Source of the DNA: Deltaproteobacteria bacterium
GTDB taxonomy: Bacteria; Desulfobacterota; GWC2-55-46; JADFVP01
NCBI GenBank assembly: GCA_024275855.1
Contig: JAJRYL010000317.1
Location: forward strand, 1-10,003
DNA length: 10,003 nucleotides
Reading direction: 5' to 3'
Shown here: positions 5,729-10,003 of the stretch, piece after piece
Layout of the letters: every line of letters starts with the position of its first letter
How positions within the stretch are numbered: position 1 is the stretch's first letter
Position numbers and translations under genes: made by a program
The notes under the pieces: generated by a model
The model's input: only the letters and a program-made list of their open reading frames with translations
The model's database searches: none
Told to the model about the DNA's origin: nothing

Positions 5729-7207
5729 TCAGCTTGACCGTAACTGCGGAAAAAGTATAACGTCACGGATTGAGGCCGAGTCCGTCAAGAGCATAACGAG
5801 CCGGTCGATGCCAATTCCTTCTCCGGCGGTCGGCGGCATTCCGTACTCAAGCGCCCGAAGGTAATCTTCGTCCATGTGGTGCGCCTCGTCGTCTCCGGCC
5901 TCCCGCTCCGCTATCTGGGCGGTAAAGCGTTCGCGCTGGTCTACGGGGTCGTTCAGTTCGCTAAAGGCGTTGGCTATTTCGCGCCCCGCTACCATAAGCT
6001 CAAAACGGTCTACTACGCTCGGGTCTTCGTCGTTCTTTCTCGCGAGCGGAGAGACCTCAAGCGGGTAGTGGGTTACAAAGGTCGGCTGTATGAACTTCGG
6101 TTCAGCTACCGACTCGAAAATCTCTATTATTATCTTATCGTGGCTGAACTTTTCCGAAAGTTCAATACCTATGGAGGCGGCAAACCTCAACGCCTCCGCC
6201 TTATCTTTAAAAATTTCTTTATCTGCGGCCGAGTGCTCTAAAATAGCGTCTTTAACCGATACGCGCCTCCAGGGCGGGGCGAAGTTCAGCTCTGTACCCT
6301 GGTAGGTTATGGTTGTGGCCCCGCAGACCTTCTGCACAAGCGAGCTTACCATCTCTTCGGTAAGGTCCATCAGGTCTTCGAAGGTGGCGTACGCCTGGTA
6401 GAACTCCAGCATAGTGAACTCTGGGTTGTGCTGCGTGCTGATCCCCTCGTTGCGGAAGTTTCTGTTGATCTCAAAGACTCTTTCGAGCCCGGCCACTATA
6501 AGCCTCTTAAGGTAAAGCTCAGGGGCTATGCGCATGAAAAGCTCCATGCCGAGCGCGTTGTGATAGGTTTTGAACGGTCTTGCCGCCGCCCCGCCCGGAA
6601 TCTGCTGAAGCATAGGCGTCTCTACCTCAACGTACTCTCTTGAGGTAAGAAACTCGCGGATAAAGCGCACAATTTCGCTTCTTTTCGCAAAGACCTCTTT
6701 TACGTCCGGGTTTACCATAAGGTCTACATAACGCTGGCGGTAGCGCGCTTCTACGTCCGTAAGGCCGTGCCATTTTTCCGGCAGCGGGCTTAGCCCCTTT
6801 GCCAAGGGGGAGAATGTTGCGGCCTCTATCGTGAGTTCGTCGGTGCGGGTTCTAAAAAGCGTGCCGGAGATGCCTACTATGTCTCCGACATCGGACTTTT
6901 TGAAGGTAGCGAAAGACTCTTCTCCGACGATATCTTTCTTGACATAGACCTGCAAACGGCCCGATCTGTCCTGAATATGGATGAAAGAGGCCTTGCCGAA
7001 GTCGCGCTTGGCCATTATGCGCCCGGCAATAGAAACCGTGTCGCTCTTCTGTTTAAGGACCTCGGCGTCCAGTTTGTCGAAGTTTTCGACGATAAAAGCG
7101 GTCGTCGCAGACGGCTTGAAGTCGTTGGGGTAGGCCTCTATTCCGGCCTCTTTAATATCTTGCAATTTTTTCAGCCGGGTATTGAACTCGGCACTTCTAT
7201 CGTCCAC
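5729..7207 (-). CDS. lysS: Lysyl-tRNA synthetase, class II
   Basis: Cytoplasmic enzyme that activates lysine with ATP and charges tRNA-Lys. The 492-residue product is of usual length. The N-terminal OB-fold anticodon-binding domain is at about 57-135 (V-S-I-A-G-R-I-M-A-K-R, F-I-H-I-Q-D-R-S-G-R-L-Q-V-Y). The catalytic core shows class II motif 1 around E-V-E-T-P-M-L-Q (194-201), motif 2 F-E-I-N-R-N-F-R-N-E-G-I-S-T-Q-H-N-P-E-F-T (245-265) and motif 3 G-E-G-I-G-I-D-R-L-V-M-L-L (462-474). The end, D-V-I-L-F-P-Q-L-R, is typical of LysS. The start codon is GTG, supported by AAGGAG eight bases upstream. It follows a 388-bp spacer holding a promoter candidate and a folded leader, and is followed by two hairpins, so it is probably transcribed alone. 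Nothing in the protein looks damaged. Confidence 0.97.
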   Translation of the reverse strand: MDDRSAEFNTRLKKLQDIKEAGIEAYPNDFKPSATTAFIVENFDKLDAEVLKQKSDTVSIAGRIMAKRDFGKASFIHIQDRSGRLQVYVKKDIVGEESFATFKKSDVGDIVGISGTLFRTRTDELTIEAATFSPLAKGLSPLPEKWHGLTDVEARYRQRYVDLMVNPDVKEVFAKRSEIVRFIREFLTSREYVEVETPMLQQIPGGAAARPFKTYHNALGMELFMRIAPELYLKRLIVAGLERVFEINRNFRNEGISTQHNPEFTMLEFYQAYATFEDLMDLTEEMVSSLVQKVCGATTITYQGTELNFAPPWRRVSVKDAILEHSAADKEIFKDKAEALRFAASIGIELSEKFSHDKIIIEIFESVAEPKFIQPTFVTHYPLEVSPLARKNDEDPSVVDRFELMVAGREIANAFSELNDPVDQRERFTAQIAEREAGDDEAHHMDEDYLRALEYGMPPTAGEGIGIDRLVMLLTDSASIRDVILFPQLRSS

Positions 7208-7243
7208 AGATAAGACTCCTTATTGGCGCTTTAATAATAGACA

Positions 7244-7301
7244 GGTATTCCTCTTCCCGGCACGCTCAGTTGCGCCGGAGCGACAAGGGGCAAAAAATAC
7301 C
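7244..7301 (-). ncRNA. Nested hairpin in the putative lysS leader
   Basis: Three pairings fit one inside another over 58 bases: GGTATT with AATACC, CCCCTT with AAGAGG (one mismatch), and CCGGC with GCCGG. The innermost loop can add CGC/GCG around AACTGA. The structure ends 36 bases before the GTG start, inside the transcript expected from the promoter candidate at 7342-7370. No T-tract follows it, so it is not a simple terminator. It could affect lysS translation or mRNA stability. The pairing is visible in the sequence; any function is inference. Confidence 0.4.
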
Positions 7302-7341
7302 GATAAATTCAGAGGTTAACCCTGACAGAACTGAATAATAA

Positions 7342-7370
7342 AAGGTAACGTATTTACCCTGTTGAGTCAA
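7342..7370 (-). promoter_or_regulatory. Candidate sigma70 promoter for lysS
   Basis: TTGACT (7370-7365) serves as a -35 element and TACCTT (7347-7342) as a weak -10 element, with a 17-base spacer. The expected transcript would have a leader of about 130 bases. The -35 overlaps the second of two GCCTTG repeats. The -10 matches the consensus at only three of six positions, so this is tentative. Confidence 0.35.
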
Positions 7371-7414
7371 GGCAAAAGCTCTTGGTACAAGGCTGTTTAG
7401 AAGGGTTTTACGTG

Positions 7415-7466
7415 CCGGTTTCTCTTCTTTTTTATGTGAAAAGAGGCTCGTTATTAGAAAAACCGG
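7415..7466. repeat. Inverted repeat around AAACCGG
   Basis: CCGGTTTCTC and GAAAAACCGG form ten-base arms with one mismatch, separated by 32 bases. The second arm lies next to a perfect 10-bp palindrome, AAACCGGTTT (7460-7469). The inside can form a weaker CTCTT/AAGAG pairing. It could be an operator-like site or a hairpin downstream of ald. No T-tract follows on the minus strand. Confidence 0.35.
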
Positions 7467-7595
7467 TTTAAAGAGCTAAATAGCGGTAATAGAGCGGATC
7501 TGTTTTTAAGCGCGGAGGCTTTTAACAGTTTCGATAGGCGGGAATAGACCGGCACAGGCTGTTTTACGGTACTTGGCAGACCATAAAAAAACACT

Positions 7596-8702
7596 TTATA
7601 TTCTTAGCGGCGCGCACTCTTTTTTTGCGCTCTTCGCGACCATAGGGTGCGTTACCTGCCCCATGCGGATATTAACGCCGCGTTCGAGCGAAGGGGTCGA
7701 TTTTACGGCCTTGTTGAAGCCGAGTTCGGCTATCTGCATAATGTAGGGGAATGTGGCGTTTGCAAGGGCAACGGTAGAGGTGTGCGGTACAGAGCCCGGC
7801 ATGTTGGCGACACCGTAATGTATTACGCCGTCTATGTCGTAGGTAGGTTTTGAGTGGCTCGTCTGAATCATGGTCTCTACGCAGCCGCCCTGATCTATGG
7901 AGACGTCTACTATAACGGAGCCTTTTTTCATATTTGCCACCATCTCGCGGGTTACGAGCTTTTCGGTCTTTGCCCCGGGCAGATGCACGGCGCCTATAAG
8001 CAGGTCGCACTCCGTTACGGTACGCGCGATATTATGAGAGTTTGAGTGCAGGGTATGCACACGCCCTGCGAACAGATCGTCGAAGTACCTCAGCCGGTCG
8101 TGCCCCCGGTTTATTACGGTTACGTCAGCGCCGAGCCCTACCGCCATCTTCGCGGCGTTCAGCCCTACGACACCGCCGCCTATTATCGCCACTCGTCCGG
8201 GTTCTACTCCGGGTACTCCACCTAAAAGCACTCCTGCGCCGTTGTTCTGTTTCATCAAATGAAACGCGCCTACCTGAATAGAGAGCCTGCCTGCTATTTC
8301 GCTCATAGGGGCAAGTATCGGCAGCTGCCCGTCCTCTGTCTCAATGGTTTCGTAGGCAATGGCGGTTCCGCCGGAGCGGAGCAGTTCGTCGAGCAACCTG
8401 CGGTTTCCGGCAAGGTGCAGGAAGGTAAAGAGCAGTATGCCGTCTTTTAAGTATCCGTACTCCTCTTTTACAGGCTCTTTGACTTTTACGACCATTTCGG
8501 CACGGTCCCAGAGCTGTTTGACCTCGGTTACTATCTCGGCCCCGGCGGCAGCGTACTCTTCGTCGCTGAAACCGCTGCCTATTCCCGCTCCGCTCTCTAT
8601 CATTACATGGTGTCCGGCGCCTGCCAGTACGCCTACGACCGGTGGAATTATGGCCACACGGTACTCGTTATCCTTTATCTCTTTCGGTACGCCGATCTGC
8701 AT
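7596..8702 (-). CDS. ald: Alanine dehydrogenase (NAD-linked)
   Basis: Catalyses reversible oxidative deamination of L-alanine to pyruvate and ammonia with NAD. It can feed carbon and nitrogen from alanine or regenerate NAD by making alanine. From the chosen start the protein has 368 residues, close to the usual 371. The family's functional residues fall at the positions known from the Mycobacterium enzyme: Arg15 (N-E-Y-R-V-A-I), Lys75 (V-K-V-K-E-P), His96 (F-L-H-L-A-G) and Asp270. The Rossmann nucleotide site is G-G-G-V-V-G at 175-180. The frame extends upstream to a TTG at 8741 and an ATG at 8723, but neither has a ribosome binding site. The ATG at 8702 has AAGAGG nine bases upstream and gives the standard M-Q-I-G-V-P-K-E-I-K start. 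The conserved residues argue for Ald rather than the related transhydrogenase alpha subunit or saccharopine dehydrogenase. The gene follows acuC by 118 bp with a promoter candidate between. Confidence 0.95.
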   Translation of the reverse strand: MQIGVPKEIKDNEYRVAIIPPVVGVLAGAGHHVMIESGAGIGSGFSDEEYAAAGAEIVTEVKQLWDRAEMVVKVKEPVKEEYGYLKDGILLFTFLHLAGNRRLLDELLRSGGTAIAYETIETEDGQLPILAPMSEIAGRLSIQVGAFHLMKQNNGAGVLLGGVPGVEPGRVAIIGGGVVGLNAAKMAVGLGADVTVINRGHDRLRYFDDLFAGRVHTLHSNSHNIARTVTECDLLIGAVHLPGAKTEKLVTREMVANMKKGSVIVDVSIDQGGCVETMIQTSHSKPTYDIDGVIHYGVANMPGSVPHTSTVALANATFPYIMQIAELGFNKAVKSTPSLERGVNIRMGQVTHPMVAKSAKKECAPLRI

Positions 8703-8760
8703 ATTAGAGAGCCTCTTATTCATGTTTGGCACAGTTTGCAAAATAACCGTTTATATAGAG

Positions 8761-8789
8761 AAGCTACCAAGTTTGCCCCGATGCGTCAA
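8761..8789 (-). promoter_or_regulatory. Candidate sigma70 promoter for ald
   Basis: TTGACG (8789-8784) and TAGCTT (8766-8761) are separated by 17 bases on the minus strand, just after acuC ends. The expected transcript would start near 8754, about 50 bases before the ald ATG at 8702. The spacing and -35 resemble the lysS candidate, but the -10 is weak. ald may also be reached by read-through from acuC. Confidence 0.35.
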
Positions 8790-8820
8790 CCGCCAACTTC
8801 CGCCGGTTTACGCGCTTTTG

Positions 8821-9942
8821 TTACGCCCGCCCGATAAGCGGCAGAACATCGGTCTTTATATACTCTATATCGTGCGCTATCTCTTTAATATCTTTACCCG
8901 CAAGCCCGTGCGTAGTAACGGTGTCGCGCATTTCGTCCGAGTGAAAAAAGTCGCGGTTCTCTTTTATATACTCTTCGGGGATCTTTTCAGGAACCGTTAC
9001 CCCGTTCATAACAGCCCATGTTATCGTCCAGGCCCGCGCCACGTTGCTCATGTTGTAACCGCCGCCGCCAAGCCCTACCCACGGAAGCCCGGTCTCGTAA
9101 AAAAAGTTAACCATAGACTCGAAACCGTTTGTCGTAAGGCTGAGGTGCGTAATCGGGTCGGTGTAGAAGGTGTCTACCCCGAGCTGCGTAACTAAAATGT
9201 CGGGCTTAAAGGCTTTAAGCGCAACAGGAACTATCTCCATAAAGGCGTTTACGAACTCGGTGTCTGCGGTCTCCGGCGGCAGGGGGCAGTTTATCGCGTA
9301 ACCCTTGAACCGGTTCAACCCCCTGTCTGTAACGGCCCCGGTGCCCGGAAAGAGCCACTGTCCGCTTTCGTGCAGCGAAATGGTAAGAACCTTGTCTGTC
9401 TCGTAAAATGCGTACTCGACTCCGTCGCCGTGATGCGCGTCTATGTCTACGTAGGCTACGCGGGCGCCGAGTTCTACAAGCCGCTTTATAGCCACTGCCG
9501 CGTCGTTAAAGTAGCAGAAGCCGGAGGCGCGCGATGGCATGGCGTGGTGGAGGCCGCCGGAAATACTGAAGGCTCTTTTTACCGTGCCGTTTGCGATAAG
9601 CTCCGCGGCCTGTATTGAGGCCCCGGTCGAGAGGCACGACCAGTCGTAGATGCCGCTAAAGACCGGGTTGTCACTTTCGCCTATACCGTATGCGGGCCCG
9701 TCTACCGGTATTATCCCCGTATTGGCCTCTTCGATTATTTTTATGTACTTTTCAGAATGGAATAAAGAGAGTTCTTCTTCTGTGGCTTTACGTGCCGGAA
9801 TTATAGCGGCGTTTGGCAGATTCGTAAGACCAGCGGCCTCAATAAGTTCGTAGGTCAGGGTAAGGCGAAGCGGTTTCATCGGATGAGCTTTGCCGTAGCA
9901 GTACGAGCCGAGTTCTTTAGAGTATAAAAAGGCTGTGCTCAT
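8821..9942 (-). CDS. acuC: AcuC-type zinc-dependent deacetylase (histone deacetylase family)
   Basis: Class I/II histone deacetylase-fold enzyme. Bacterial AcuC members deacetylate lysines of metabolic proteins, best known for acetyl-CoA synthetase in Bacillus; others act on small acetylated amines. The 373-residue product is of typical length. Active-site residues are complete: tandem histidines His132-His133 in G-G-L-H-H-A-M, zinc ligands Asp168 and His170 in D-I-D-A-H-H-G-D-G, the third ligand Asp257 in Q-L-G-V-D-T-F-Y-T-D-P, and the transition-state tyrosine Tyr296 in L-G-G-G-G-Y-N. The N-terminal Y-x-x-E-L-G pattern and the K-A-H-P-M-K-P segment are typical of AcuC. The ATG start has AGGA eight bases upstream. 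It is followed by ald; no acsA or acetoin gene lies in the window. Substrate is inferred from family and unproven here. Confidence 0.9.
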   Translation of the reverse strand: MSTAFLYSKELGSYCYGKAHPMKPLRLTLTYELIEAAGLTNLPNAAIIPARKATEEELSLFHSEKYIKIIEEANTGIIPVDGPAYGIGESDNPVFSGIYDWSCLSTGASIQAAELIANGTVKRAFSISGGLHHAMPSRASGFCYFNDAAVAIKRLVELGARVAYVDIDAHHGDGVEYAFYETDKVLTISLHESGQWLFPGTGAVTDRGLNRFKGYAINCPLPPETADTEFVNAFMEIVPVALKAFKPDILVTQLGVDTFYTDPITHLSLTTNGFESMVNFFYETGLPWVGLGGGGYNMSNVARAWTITWAVMNGVTVPEKIPEEYIKENRDFFHSDEMRDTVTTHGLAGKDIKEIAHDIEYIKTDVLPLIGRA

Positions 9943-10003
9943 AATTGAGTTCCTAAAAGGCAGGGTTTATGCAGCGGTAGAAGTTTGGTGTTGGATTTAA
10001 AAA

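Larger units (their letters stand above)
7208..7595 (-). other. 388-bp intergenic region between ald and lysS
   Basis: I found no protein-coding frame longer than a few codons with a plausible ribosome binding site here. Reading toward lysS it holds a run of seven T right after the ald stop, an inverted repeat built on AAACCGG (7415-7466), two GCCTTG direct repeats exactly 20 bp apart (7393-7388 and 7373-7368), a sigma70-like promoter and a nested hairpin close to the lysS start. The space is large compared with the other gaps in the window and probably carries lysS control signals. I did not recognise a known riboswitch or T-box. Confidence 0.6.

Noticed and set aside
7208..7400. A T-box or lysine riboswitch controlling lysS
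   Set aside because: I could not find the conserved T-box antiterminator sequence, a specifier-loop arrangement or the lysine riboswitch core; only a simple nested hairpin is visible.
7407..7418. TTTACGTGCCGG shared with the acuC coding region near 9786
   Set aside because: A 12-base match between two places in 10 kb is expected by chance, and the flanks do not match.
7584..7596. A run of seven T after the ald stop as an intrinsic terminator
   Set aside because: I could not find a stable GC-rich stem directly before it, so the T-run alone is not enough to call a terminator.
8703..8741. A longer alanine dehydrogenase start (TTG at 8741 or ATG at 8723)
   Set aside because: Neither has a ribosome binding site, and both would add residues before the invariant M-x-I-G-V-P-K-E start. 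The ATG at 8702 has AAGAGG at proper distance and puts catalytic residues at standard numbering.
8359..9195. A 278-codon open frame on the plus strand
   Set aside because: It runs antisense through ald and acuC, both of which have complete catalytic motifs. It crosses their intergenic gap and shows no recognisable domain; it is a shadow of the real coding strand.

Overview
This window is a run of housekeeping genes, all encoded on the minus strand, from a Gram-negative (diderm) bacterium. Lipoprotein export (Lol), outer-membrane protein assembly (BamA) and a Skp-type periplasmic chaperone show an outer membrane. The order lysS - lolC/E - lolD - bamA - skp is one I associate with deltaproteobacterial (Desulfobacterota-like) genomes, where lpxD and other lipid A genes usually follow skp. 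The lineage is an inference from gene order, not from a database match.

In the direction of transcription (high to low coordinates): an AcuC-type zinc deacetylase (9942-8821); alanine dehydrogenase (8702-7596) behind a promoter-like sequence; a 388-bp spacer with a possible lysS promoter and a folded leader; class II lysyl-tRNA synthetase (7207-5729, GTG start); two hairpins, the second a good intrinsic terminator; then an envelope-biogenesis cluster made of the LolC/E permease (5573-4287), the LolD ATPase (4044-3367), an unusually long BamA (3339-619, TTG start) and a Skp/OmpH chaperone (543-7). The cluster probably continues past the left edge.

How they work together: LolC/E and LolD form the inner-membrane machine that releases mature lipoproteins toward the outer membrane. 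Skp carries unfolded outer-membrane proteins across the periplasm, and BamA inserts them. LysS supplies charged lysyl-tRNA. Ald links alanine to pyruvate and ammonia. AcuC probably removes acyl groups from proteins such as acetyl-CoA synthetase.

The most unusual signal is not a gene. The 242-bp gap between lolC and lolD consists of about four tandem, progressively diverged copies (period about 72-78 bp) of the lolD translation start region. The copy next to lolD still has the same ribosome binding site and a GTG start, and encodes an 18-residue upstream peptide that stops right at the lolD ribosome binding site. The copy next to the lolC stop looks like the original lolD start. The second notable feature is a BamA with an extra N-terminal alpha/beta domain ahead of its five POTRA repeats. 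I see no CRISPR array, insertion sequence, phage gene, tRNA, rRNA or defence system.
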